Assembly: GCA_000708835.1 (NCBI GenBank)
Contig: DF237748.1
Coordinates: 1 to 31,937 of the forward strand
DNA length: 31,937 nt
DNA from: Klebsormidium nitens
Lineage: Eukaryota > Streptophyta > Klebsormidiophyceae > Klebsormidiales > Klebsormidiaceae
Reading direction: 5' to 3'
Position 1 is the stretch's first letter, and each line of letters starts with the position of its first letter. Both the position numbers and the translations under genes were made by a program. The notes beneath the pieces are model-generated. The model ran no database searches. It saw nothing but the letters and a program-made list of their open reading frames with translations, and was not told the origin of the DNA. Below are positions 1-9,485 of the stretch, piece after piece.

Positions 1-75
1 ACTTTTACCGACGGCCTAACTGACCGGACCACACCTCGCGGATGGCCCGGACTCCAGCAGGAAAACGGCGCTCAC

Positions 76-497
76 CTGACCAATGGTCGCTCGCCGCGGA
101 CGCGGCACAATCAAACACCGACTCGTGAAGTCCTCCCCAAAGTCAGATTCGTCGAAACAGCCATCGTCCTCAGGCTCCGACGGCTCATAGAAGCTGGCGC
201 TGGCGTCAGGCATGAGCTTATCGCCCCCCAGCTGCTGCACCTCCTCGTCCAGCCCAGCCGCATCGCTCTGCCACGCGGAAACGCTGCCGTTTTCACCCGA
301 GGACTCCGACGATGAGAGCAGCACCCGGCGGCGCCGCCTGGTTTGTGAAGAGCAGGCTGCCCCATCAGACACCCGCCGCTTGAGGCGCGCGGGAAGCTCG
401 TCGAATTCAGAATCCGTTTCTATTGTGGTGGGCACCAGCCCAGCCTGATCAGCCTGGGGCCACGCCCATTTCCGTCGCTTGCGGCAGAGCCGGAGCA
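76..497 (-). other. Exon 9 of paralog B, basic then acidic linker, last exon visible
   Basis: The frame reads RKRRK, then SDGAACSSQTRRRRR, then acidic stretches such as YEPSEPEDDGCFDESDFGED. It ends at a clear donor, GGTCAG|GTGAGC, at 76 in phase 0. It is a probable disordered nuclear linker. The 5' boundary is uncertain because no convincing acceptor links it to the exon that ends near 500. Confidence 0.45.
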
Positions 498-3400
498 CCG
501 GGAAGGGCTGCCTTCCTTGGCAGAGGACTTCGACGGTGGGGGCGAAGAAACGGGTCGGCGCCTCGTTCGGAATGCTTTAGTCGCCCGCCCCGGCGCTCGC
601 GGCTTGAGGCGGCGGCCCAGCAGCTGGGAAACGTCCGACTCGGAGTCGGAGCCCATGATGCCTTGCGCAATCACTGAATTCTCTTCGACTTGACTTCCGT
701 CATCGATCATTTCCCGATCTTGGGATGTCTCCTCGTCCAGAGATTTGCTCATGCTCTCAAACTCCGCCCCCTCAATGTCCTCGCCCTCTTCTTCGGATCC
801 TGACCGCTTGAAATCGGACTCGTCGGCCGCACTCGTCGTCCACCGCTGTTTGCTGCCGCTTTCCTGGACAAACGATGGGAACTTCGTCAGCAATTGACCA
901 AGAGAGGTCAAGTTCTGTAAAATAGGACCGAGTGCATTCGGTGGGAGGAAGGCAGGCCGTCAGCTGCTGGCGCTGTCCAGAGATCCGTACGGAAATCGCA
1001 GATGTTTTTTTTCAGCGCGTGAATTCTGACCATCTGGAACGAACCCATTCTTAAGAAGGTCGTCGCACGCGAGAGACATACGAGGAACAAAAAGGTAATT
1101 GACAAGATCCTCCCGCCACAGACTGCCAGAAAGCATCAAAACCCACACTCAGCAACACTGGCAATACTGGCATTACTGGATTACAGCTCAAACCTAAAAT
1201 CAGACTTCAAAGGGAGAAACCTCTGTAGCCTGCAAGCCCGATTCTAAGATCGATTCGACTAAAATGGCTTGACTGAGCTCGGCTCACTTCTCACCTCTTT
1301 TGTGGCGCTGCAACCCTTGCTCTCATCAGCAACGCGAGCTATCCCTCTCACTGAAGTCGACAGCTGACTCTCTTCCGCGGCGAAGTTGCTTTCCAACTGG
1401 AAAAACGACAGTACTTTGAGTATTTATAGCACGTCCTCACAATTCCGTCCACAATCACGATCACAGACTGGCAGACGTGCCAGCACTGCACATTGCTAAT
1501 TGCTGTCTAAAAGTCCAAAGTGCATCATTGCCAGATATCATTTGCGCGTGCGCAGTGCTCAGATGGTCACTACAGAAGGATGGCCTCACATTGTGATGAT
1601 TGAGCCTGTTTTGGCATCATCGCAACGCGACGTTCATTCAAAAGCCGCTCCCCTGCTCCCCTTGACAAGTCTCGGATACTTGACTTCGCGAGTCACGACG
1701 AAAAGCATCTAAGACAGCTCCCAATCGATGTGCCAAAGCAAAGAGACCATTAATGGAGACTCACCAAGGCAGTGAAGGGGCCCTTTTCTACCATGTCCTG
1801 ATGGTCGAGCTCCTTCTCGTCTTGCGCCTTGTTCGCGCTTGGCTTCTCCCCTGAAGACACAGATTGAGTGATGCCCTCATTCACCCCGGATTCACACGTT
1901 CCAGGGGCAAGGCCCCCCTTGGGAATTGCAAGGCTGGGGTTCATCTGGAGAAAGAGAAAATCAGCGGCCAATTTTTGACACCCATGCAGGTGCTCTAAGG
2001 AGTTGCTGCGTAACTTTCACAGTGGCAGAGTGCTCATCGGTGGCCGACTAGTTGGAATGGCCGGTCTGACTGACGAACGTACCAGTGGACCACACCCTGC
2101 ACAAGGCTCTCCCTAGCGTTTCTAAAGCATCACTGACGACGTGTGGGCCAACAAAGCGGAACCTGCTTGCCACATGCTCCTGAATGGCCGGAATGGCCGG
2201 TCTGAGTATCGGCGAAATTAGAGCTGGGCTGCACACAAGCATACAAGCTGCTTTCATGGTGTCCGCTTTGCCTGCTGTGCAACGACTAACAGTAGCATAC
2301 CTGTTGCTTCCTCGTCAGATACTCCAGGAACTTGTCAGGAACACCACGCTGATCACATGCTGGCTGCCAGCTCCGTTCGACGTCCTGCACAACATCCTCT
2401 TCGTTCATCTGTACCTTTCGTCGGTTGGATTACCACGAGACGCTACCCTTCAAAATTCAGGAAACTTGAAGACGTTCTCAGACAACCTTTTGAAGCGGAG
2501 CGCTACATTCGTCGTCGTATCATCACACTAGCATAGAGCCATGTGGGAATAGTCAGATCGGCACGCACTCATTCTCACCTCTCGAGAGGGCAGAATCACA
2601 AGCGGACGACGAAGGCTGACATTGGGTGCAGGTCCGTCCTTGTTCTCGTTCTTTTGTGACTGGGACGCTGGCCACCCGGGATTGCTTTCGATGCCGCCTA
2701 TCAGCAGAAGCTTTGCTGCAAAACGAACGCAGTAATGGTCAAAGAAGCCAGACCGACCATTTGGGTCATAAAGAAGCAAATGGCGTGCAGGCCTTCTTGT
2801 TGAGGACCACACCCTGTCAATGATTATTAGGAAACCCGATCTGAGCACTCTAAGGCCGTGTGCAAGGTGTGGTCCAGCAAGTCAGAGCGTCCATCCGGTT
2901 TTGGACCACACCTTGCACATCGGCTTCAGAACTCTGTTGTTCTGCTAGCAACAGCCATCTGCAGGGTGTGGTCCAACCTTTCAATGAATCGAAACCATTC
3001 TACAAGCCTTCGGAAGCATGTAGCGAGCAGGTTTGGGGGCTTGGACCACACCCTGTCGATGATTATTAGGAAACCCACTCTCAGCACTTCAAGGCCATGT
3101 GCAAGGAGTGGTCCAGGAAGTCAGACCGGCCATCCGGTCACGGACCGCACCTTGTCAAAGAATATTAGAGAACCCACGTTCAGCACTCCAAGGCCTTAAG
3201 CAAGGTGTGGTCCAGCAAGTCAGGCCGATCATTCAGGTCGTGAAGAAGCAAAAGGGGTACGCGCTGTTGTTGATTGGACCACACCTTGTCAATAATCCTA
3301 TGGATCCCTCAGCCCTCGACGCCATCTGCAAGGTGTAATCACAAAGCAGGCTTTGGCACTTTTCTCTCACACGACCGTCAAAAGAAGAGCAGTTACAAAC

Positions 3401-6400
3401 AGGAGACGTAACTTACCAATGAGGAGCCTGCTCTTCGGGGTCGTATCCCAGCAAGGATTGTCGTGCTGATACGCGTCGCATGCTGTGAAAGAGAAGTAGA
3501 ACGCAGTTGGCACGTGAGCCTGCCAGCAAGCTTTGCAGCGAGCTGTAGAGGTGAGCATTGAGCTGAAAGGGGTCTCATGCTTGATGTCAAGGAGTCCCTC
3601 GAACATACATCGCAGAGATGAGCTTTCAAAGTTAACAGAGACTAAGCATGGTTCAAGCTGCAGAGCTGTCCATCAAAGATTAGATCGTGCACGGGTCAAA
3701 AGGCAAGGCGCAACTTGCTTGCTCTGTGCCTGCTAAAACCTCATAATGTCTCCTCCTTAGATCATTCTTCTCGTCAAGCGCTTGTGCGAGCTCTCTCTTC
3801 AAATTGTGCACTTCACGAGCACGTGCCCAGTCTGTGGAAAGGCGCAGAGCACATGTCAATGTTGCAATGACTAGCTCAGATGCACAACAATCACAGGCTT
3901 GTGGATGACAGCCAACATATGACCTACAGACTCCTGCAATCTGCCTTCTTGTACGTGCATGGTCCGACTGGCTCAGCGTTTCGATTTGGCGGATGTATAG
4001 GGCTTACCTGCCCGGGTCTTTTCCAACTTAAAGCAGCCAGGATTGCCAGGATTCGATCGCTCATGTATCTCGCAGAAGCACTTGATGTCGCCCCCTCCCT
4101 TGCCCCCGCGTCGCGCACAGGTTGCGGGAGAGCTGCAGTCTTTGCAGAGGAGACCGTATGGAACTGGAAGGAATGCACGGAGGGTTGGGGTCAGGAGCCT
4201 GGACAGTAGATCACAAGTGCATCCGAGGCCTTGAATCTGAATCATGCAAAGGCCTGATGGGGTGCTAGCTCGATCAATGTGCTGCTCCTAACCCTTGTCC
4301 CCAAAGAGGTAGGTGGCCAGTTCCTCCCTCGCCATCCTTGCTCTCCTTGATGTGCCACCAGCTGGGGGGCGGGCCTGGTTCGTGGTCGATCGACTCGCGG
4401 GCGCTGGGCTCGCGGGCGCCCTACGAGATCCACGGGATGCGCTTGCCGATCTCTGCAGCCCCTCCAGATGGGCCTGCTTGATCGAAGTCAAGACCCTTTC
4501 AAAGCCCTGTTCCAGGCGTGCATCTGCAGTGCCCGCGAGCCCCTCAAGACCAGCCATCGCCGCATGCAGCCCCCCATCCCAGGCAGCCTTCGACCAGAGA
4601 AGGCCTGCAGACCGGAGCTCCTCTCGAGCGCGCCGGCACAGGGCCCCCGCCACCTTCCGGAAGATGCGGTGGTCTCTCGTGCCAGAGCCTCTCCGCGCAC
4701 TTGCCACGAGCTCTTTGACGGTCGAGAGGGGGAAAGCCTTGTCATGGGATGCGCTTGAAGTGTCCTGCAAGGACAACGTGGCACCGTCGGACCCATGTCG
4801 ATCACAAAAGAGTGGGCAGGCGTTTTGCCTGAATTTCTGTACCGCCACAGATATGTGCAGCGAGGGCGAATCACAAAGAAGAAGCGAGAGTGAAAGACGA
4901 ACTAGGTGGCCAGAACTCTTGACTCATAGTCAAGGCATTCTGCCCATGATCCTTGAGAACGTCAGGAGCAATTTTGCAGACCAGTCAAAACTTCCTCGGA
5001 AGATATAAGCATTTCAGCTTTTAAGGGCAGAATTTTTGACTCCAAGCCGAGGCGAACCCGTTCACCCATGATCGTGAGAACGCTCAGAGGCCACCCGGTG
5101 ATTCGTGATCCCGAAGATCGTTGTGAGTGCTCGCGCCCACCAGTCAAACCTTCCTTCTTGATATAAGCATTCCAGCTTTCGCCGACTGGAATTTTTGACT
5201 CGCCCATGCAAGTACGAGTTTTCCATGCATGATCCCGAAGAACGCTGAGAACGATGGCGCCGACCAGTCAAAAGTTGCATCCTAACCATAAGTCTATGAG
5301 CTTCCAATAACAGAATTTTGACTCACGCACGCAAGTACCGGCATTCCGTACATAATTCTCAGGAACTTACACTATGAACGGTAGAGCCGACCAGTCAAAA
5401 CTGACCTTCAATATAAGCATCTGAGACTCTCACGACAGGACTTTTGACTGCCACGCAAGGCCGGCCATCCCACCCTACCTCCAAATCACGCTATGAGCGG
5501 TAGCGCTGAGAAGTCAAAACTTCCCTTCCTATATAAGCATCTCAGACTTTCCAAGGCCGAGCTTTTGACTCCCACGCAAGAACGGCGATTCCATTCCATT
5601 CTCGAGACGCGCAGTGACTATGGCGCCGACCAGTCAAAACTTCCCTTTTGAATATAAGCATCTCAGACTTTCACGACAGAACTTTTGACACCAAAGCAAG
5701 GCCGTCCATTTCACCCATCAGGATCTGTAACACGCTCTTATTGATTGCGCCGACTGGTCAAAACTTCCCTCCAAGATATAAGCATTCCAGCCTTTCACGA
5801 CAGAACTTTTGACTCGCCGGCCGAGCCATTTCACCCACAATCCCTGAAGAATGTTGTGGGCGCACGCGCCCAACAGTCAAAACTTCCCCCATAAATATTA
5901 GTATTTCGGACTTTCAAGAAAGAACTTTTGACTCCCAGGCAAGGCGAGGCCAGTCCAAAGTCCCCCATGATCCTGAACAACATCGAAAGTGGCATTCAAG
6001 ATGCCGCTTACCGCAGACCTCGCAGAAGCCATGTTTGACTTTGCACCATCTTTCTCACCGCTGTCCACCTCACGAGGGTTGGCAATGCGGGTACCCGCAT
6101 CTGGCGAGAGATCAGATGAGCGCGGCCTGAGTTGCTTTGCAGGGCTGGTTCCCGCCTGCAGAGGGAGAGTCCAAGATGACATCACAAGAGGTACAGGCTC
6201 TCTTGTCTGGCAGTTTGATATGCATGGAAAGCGTGGCAACACTGGATTATGCGACCATGACAGCTGATCTGCCAAGAAGCCAAGCAGAAGGGGGAGGGGT
6301 GATGGCAACAGACCAACACAATTCAAATAGCTGATTATGTTGAGGAGCATCAGAAAGTGTGCTTGAGAGTAACACTCTATCCTAAAAGTGAATCAGTAGG

Positions 6401-6494
6401 TCCAACCTAAGGCCCCACTCACCTGCATCTGCACGACGTGTGGCGAGTCACTGGTGGCCATGTCTTGCAGCGGCAGACTTTCTCCAGATTCCAT
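76..6494 (-). CDS. Paralog B: zinc-cluster / 2A-like family protein, 5' part of a gene cut by the window edge
   Basis: I do not recognise a named gene; this is a paralog of the gene at 9486-16631. Phase-consistent exons read on the minus strand are 6494-6423, 6155-6012, 4764-4293, 4163-4008, 3482-3417, 2715-2579, 1944-1765, then 914 to roughly 500 and roughly 497-76. The start is ATG at 6494 in a good context (gcgccATGG), and exon 1 ends at a consensus donor CAG|GTGAGT. The first seven exons total 1227 nt, exactly 409 codons. In order the protein has an Ala/Arg-rich helical exon (4764-4293), a Cys/His exon (CKDC...CFCEIH...GCF), a short Cys/His exon, an exon with the 2A-like motif GGIESNPGW at about residues 310-318, and long acidic/Ser-rich linkers with basic runs such as RKRRK and RRRRR, which could be nuclear signals. 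If it parallels paralog A, the NTPase and nuclease lie beyond position 1. The join near 420-560 is unresolved because the coding frame changes there. Confidence 0.72.
500..914 (-). other. Exon 8 of paralog B, acidic/Ser-rich linker
   Basis: The acceptor CGGTCCTATTTTACAG opens an exon in phase 0 at 914. The peptide is strongly acidic (SEEEGEDIEGAEFE, then DSESDVSQ) and then turns basic and Pro/Ser-rich. This frame stops at 420. The frame that carries the next coding segment is different, so the 3' boundary near 500 is approximate. Confidence 0.5.
1765..1944 (-). other. Exon 7 of paralog B (polar linker)
   Basis: This is a 180-nt exon, 60 codons in phase 0 at both ends. The acceptor is TTTCTCTTTCTCCAG and the donor is GCCTTG|GTGAGT. 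The peptide is rich in Gly, Glu, Lys and Ser with no recognised domain. No equivalent exon is present at this place in paralog A. Confidence 0.6.
2579..2715 (-). other. 2A-like exon of paralog B (GGIESNPGW)
   Basis: This 137-nt exon (phase 1 in, phase 0 out) has acceptor GTTCGTTTTGCAG and donor CGAGAG|GTGAGA. It begins AKLLLIGGIESNPGWP, then becomes polar. The leucine run followed by IGGIESNPG matches the C-terminal 2A consensus D(V/I)ExNPG|P except for two positions: Gly replaces the Asp, and Trp replaces the final Pro. Ribosome skipping in this copy is therefore doubtful. The exon start and both phases equal those of the paralog A exon 14672-14727. Confidence 0.75.
2736..3345. repeat. Palindromic repeat array built on GGACCACACC and its reverse complement
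   Basis: The forward motif GGACCACACC(C/T)TG(T/C) occurs at about 2804, 2915, 3044, 3143 (one mismatch) and 3277. The inverse, GC(A/G)(A/G)GGTGTGGTCC, occurs at about 2862, 2953, 3100 (one mismatch) and 3205, with a decayed copy near 3328. The two orientations alternate. A longer segment resembling GAT.ATTAG.AAACCC..TCAGCACTC.AAGGCC follows the forward motif three times, near 2821, 3060 and 3160. A lone forward copy lies near 2090 in another intron. The array fills intron 5 of paralog B (2716-3416) and could fold into hairpins or be degraded foldback elements. Confidence 0.85.
3417..3482 (-). other. Short Cys/His exon of paralog B
   Basis: This 66-nt exon (phase 1 to phase 1) has acceptor CTTCTCTTTCACAG and donor ATTG|GTAAGT. 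The peptide contains CDAYQHDNPCW. It sits in the same order and phase as the 120-nt exon of paralog A at 15416-15535, which contains SSCHECEQ. Residue identity between them is low, so homology rests on position and phase. Confidence 0.6.
4008..4163 (-). other. Cys/His zinc-cluster-like exon of paralog B
   Basis: This 156-nt exon (phase 1 to phase 1) has acceptor CATTCCTTCCAG and donor GGGCAG|GTAAGC. The peptide shows CKDC, another Cys, then KGGGDIKCFCEIH, then GCFKLEK. The spacing of CxxC, about 20 residues, CxxH and a following Cys resembles small algal zinc-cluster repeats of the EsV-1-7 kind, although the first pair is CxxC rather than Cx4C. The paralog A exon at 15635-15790 has the same length, phase and core. 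Confidence 0.7.
4293..4764 (-). other. Exon 3 of paralog B (Ala/Arg-rich, largely helical)
   Basis: This 472-nt exon (157 codons plus 1 nt) lies between the acceptor TTGTCCTTGCAG and the weak donor AAGG|GTTAGG. The reading frame also stays open upstream of the acceptor, but no in-frame ATG exists there, so an upstream start in this frame is unlikely. The peptide is rich in Ala, Arg, Leu and Glu with probable amphipathic helices. It ends in a Ser/Ala/Pro/Arg low-complexity stretch. It holds the same place in the gene as exon 1 of paralog A but shows no clear residue similarity to it. Confidence 0.65.
4977..5945. repeat. Eight-unit ~120-bp tandem array, each unit with inverted TTGACT motifs and a TATAAGCAT core
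   Basis: Eight degenerate units start with (A/G)GTCAAA at about 4983, 5142, 5266, 5393, 5512, 5632, 5756 and 5875, spaced 119-159 bp. Each unit runs roughly as AGTCAAAACTTCC, then ATATAAGCAT, then about 25 bp, then TTTTGACT, then a more variable spacer of about 65 bp. The two ends of the conserved half are therefore inverted copies of AGTCAAAA. The array fills most of intron 2 of paralog B (4765-6011). TTGAC(C/T) is the W-box core bound by plant WRKY factors; whether the motifs work that way here is only inference. Confidence 0.9.
6423..6494 (-). other. Exon 1 of paralog B (start codon exon)
   Basis: This is a 72-nt exon, 24 codons in phase 0. It starts with ATG at 6494, preceded by gcgcc and followed by G, and ends at a textbook donor, CAG|GTGAGT. 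The peptide begins MESGESLPLQDM. It joins in phase to 6155-6012, whose acceptor is CTCTCCCTCTGCAG and whose donor is GCG|GTAAGC. An alternative donor at 6058 (GTGAGA) would leave phase 1, which does not match the next exon, so I preferred the longer form. Confidence 0.6.
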
Positions 6495-6689
6495 GGCGCG
6501 CCTCCGCTTCCCAGGCGCTGGTTGCTTGAATGACCCTTTTCCAGGTAATCCTAGGCCGGTTGGCCAAGCTTGGAGACTCCTACATGATTAGAACCTGCAA
6601 TCCAAAGCCAGAGATGCCGAGTCCGTGTCTATCTCACGCATGTCGTGAGGGCGCTACTTGAAAATTCTTGCTTCTTCAATTAAGAAACA

Positions 6690-7150
6690 GGGGGCAAAAG
6701 ATCACCCCGCCAGCCAGCGCCTCGTTCGCCCACAGCAGGCCCCAAACCAGCTTGACAGCTTGACGAAGGTCCACACGTGGATCATCCAAACCATGCGCGC
6801 TGACGCATCATTGCCCCAGCAAAGCGCACCGTAGGAGTTAGACGGCGGGCTGCAAAACAGCCTTGACAGCGAACCCTAAAGTTGCCCAACAGCAGGCCCT
6901 GGAAGCAGCCCCTCGGCAACTCCCATCCGACCCCAACTCAGCCTGACAGCGGGCGCAGAGCAGCCATCAGAAGGGTCCCAAAGCAGATTGGTAGTAGGCC
7001 CCAACTCAACACGAGAAAGGGCGCCGAAGAGCCAAGAAGAAGCCCCCAGAACCAGCCAATAGCGAGCCCAGAAGACTTCTCCAAAGGACTTGTCTGGCCC
7101 TGCAATGGGTCCAGAAGATCAGCCCTGCAGCAGACCAACATCAGCTTGCC
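6690..7150. repeat. Degenerate short repeats rich in CAGCAGGCCCCAA / CTTGACAGC
   Basis: Variants of (A)GCAGGCCC(C/T).AA and (C)(C/T)TGACAGC recur every 60-80 bp, for example near 6735, 6755, 6864, 6892, 6945 and 6990. Copies are too diverged to set unit boundaries by eye. No gene-like frame is convincing here. Confidence 0.45.
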
Positions 7151-8280
7151 AAGTGGGCCCCAAGTCTTCATGCAATCTGATCGAAGCTCCCAACCTACCG
7201 GATTACATCACCTCAAAAGAATCAGTGCACTGAGCCAAGCATTGGGATGGCCTCGAATTGAGGGTGCTTTCCATGCCGGAGCTTTTTGAGTTCTGCACTA
7301 CCGTGCTTCTTCTTGCACGATGCTATTTGTCAAAAACGTTCATTGAATATCCCCTTTTGAAGAACTGACATGCATACACTTGCCAGGCCCAGCCAACTTA
7401 TTCAAGGCACTCGTGAAACCTCTCCATTGCTCGCTTGTGCGCCTCTTAGCTCTGCTCCTCAAGCTGTGAAGGACACCTGCACACACCCGCAGACCGCATC
7501 AACCACGTCAGGACCAATGGGCAAGTCTGATGATTGCTTCAGTGAATTGTTGTCTTCAAGAAGAAAGATTATGTCTATTTGCTGCTTGAGTCTAGCTTCA
7601 ATAGGCTTTAGAAAGAAGGCGGACAGTATGCAAACCATCACCGAAAGCAGGTCTTTCAAAGAGGTGCAAACTTGGATTTCCGGCTGATCGCCTCATGTTA
7701 TATCCTCCCTTCAAACATGAGGACAATGCGGGCTGCACGCTGACTTGCAGGCAATCAGGCAGCGAGAGGGGGCGTGGAGGAGCTTCACACTGCTCCAACA
7801 AACGACATACAAACAGGGGCACCCCGCAGGCTCTTCAGCTATAACACTGACAAGCTCAATTCCTCAAACGAAGATGTCTTACCTTGTCTTTGCCTGCTGC
7901 CACTGGCTTGCCTCCTTTGCATTGGCTTCTTATATTCAATGGTATGAGCTCTGGACGTGATGAAATAGCTGGGCTGCAACGTTGACAACCTTAAAAAGAA
8001 GCCATGACACTTGACATCCATACAAGGGATGCCGATGCCTGCAACCTTGCCAAGATGTCAGAGAAAACAGGTCAAGATATCTCTGGAAACATCTCAAGCT
8101 GACAAGGATGCTTGGCCACGAGGCAGCCATGCAGACCTTTAACAGGACGCCATGGAGCGCCATTGCCTTTGCTCTATTACAGCTGTTCTCTGTCAGGGAT
8201 GTCCGGTCTCCCTGAAACCTGAGCTGGGCAAGCTGACAGCTAGTCTGAGACCTGCTTGACATTTGGATTGGGAACGGTCT

Positions 8281-8410
8281 GCCGGCAGTGCGCGGTAAGG
8301 GTCGAGCTCGAGACCCTACGGTACATCCGGGGCCGTATGGGTCACAGCTTGTGCGACAAGGCCGAGCGGCCAGGGGAATCAGTGTAAGGTCGCGCCAACC
8401 GAAGTTTCCT
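8281..8410. repeat. Dispersed repeat, copy 1
   Basis: It shares an ordered set of blocks with 17131-17290: ACGGT.(GT)ACAT.CGG.GCC.TATGG.TCA.AGC near the start and AAGGTCGCGCCAAC at the end. It includes a near-palindrome, GGGTCGAGCTCGAGACCC. No coding capacity is visible. It may be the end of a non-autonomous mobile element. Confidence 0.5.
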
Positions 8411-9485
8411 GGGGGGTGACTGACTGGCCCAGAGCACGAACAAAGGTTATCTTATACGAAAGCTCTAGCTTTCTGCGACTGCTTTTTCCTTCCAATCAGG
8501 CGCACTATTTTTCATATTGATATTGTTATTGTTATTGTTATTGGCGTTGTTGGAGGTAATCATATCTACGGTGTGTTCCACACCTGAACACCTAGGAACA
8601 AAAAGACTCGGATTCTTTGCCCTAAGTCAATGCTCGGGATGTCAGATTCATTGGCGGCGCAGGTCTTCTCATGGTTGCTGCTGCTGGGATCGCAATGTCG
8701 ACAATTGAGGTGCTATGGCACTCGCATCGAAATCTGGAAATTGCTAATAAGCCAACGCCCTAGCTGCTTTGTACACCAAATTGGGTGGTGTGAGGCATGC
8801 CTTGCACGTTGAAGGAATCTGCATGATCCTCCTCGATCCATTGATGGGATCTGAAATGAAGGACGCGCTGCCCATTGAGTGCCACATAACCATGGTAACA
8901 GAGCTTTACGACACAACTGCAATGTTGAGAAGCAAGTAAATGTCTCTAGCGGGAAAGCCGGCGCATATAATGCTTCGTATTTGAGCACTCAAAGGAGTTG
9001 CTTTCAAGTGACATCCATCAATAGCAACAATACTAAATGGTTGATATGCATTAGGCCGCACTCGGCAGCAATTGTCACAAGATCGAAACCACTCTGATTA
9101 TAGCTCAACATTGCCCGAATTGCGAGACAAACGTGTTTTAGCTTTGCGGAGCCTTTGGAATGGCGCACGCAAATATAGTGCCACCACGGCACATTAGAGC
9201 TGCAAACGTCAACGTTTCATGAAACCTTGTAGACTTTGTATTGGATGCCGCAGTATGCATGCACATAATGCGCTACAATGGCAGGTTTATTAAAATTGAA
9301 GCAGGCTTCTCCCGTTGGTCTAACAAAAATCGCAATGTATACGCCTCATGCTCGCATGCCTTTGGCACCAGACTCAAGAATCCGCTGACCAAACAAACGT
9401 CCTCTTGAAACTTATTCAGCGCTTGCAGCGAACACTATTGCTGCCAAGCCCCTTGCGCAGTTACACATCGCACTGCTCCAACACC

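Larger units (their letters stand above)
6495..9485. other. Intergenic region between the tandem paralogs
   Basis: I see no convincing exon in this 3.0 kb. It should contain the promoter of paralog B (right of 6494) and the 3' end of paralog A (left of 9486). Positions 6690-7150 hold degenerate copies of a unit like CAGCAGGCCCCAAACCAGC.TGACAGC. A 135-codon open frame at 6882-7289 is made of this repeat and starts with TTG, so I did not call it. A short (TATTGT)n run lies near 8517-8545. Confidence 0.6.

Noticed and set aside
4313-5008. 231-codon plus-strand frame
   Set aside because: It is antisense to exon 3 of paralog B and reads into the tandem array. The minus-strand frame fits the splice phases and domain order.
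6882-7289. 135-codon plus-strand frame
   Set aside because: It starts with TTG, is built from degenerate intergenic repeats, and has no recognisable domain or splice context.
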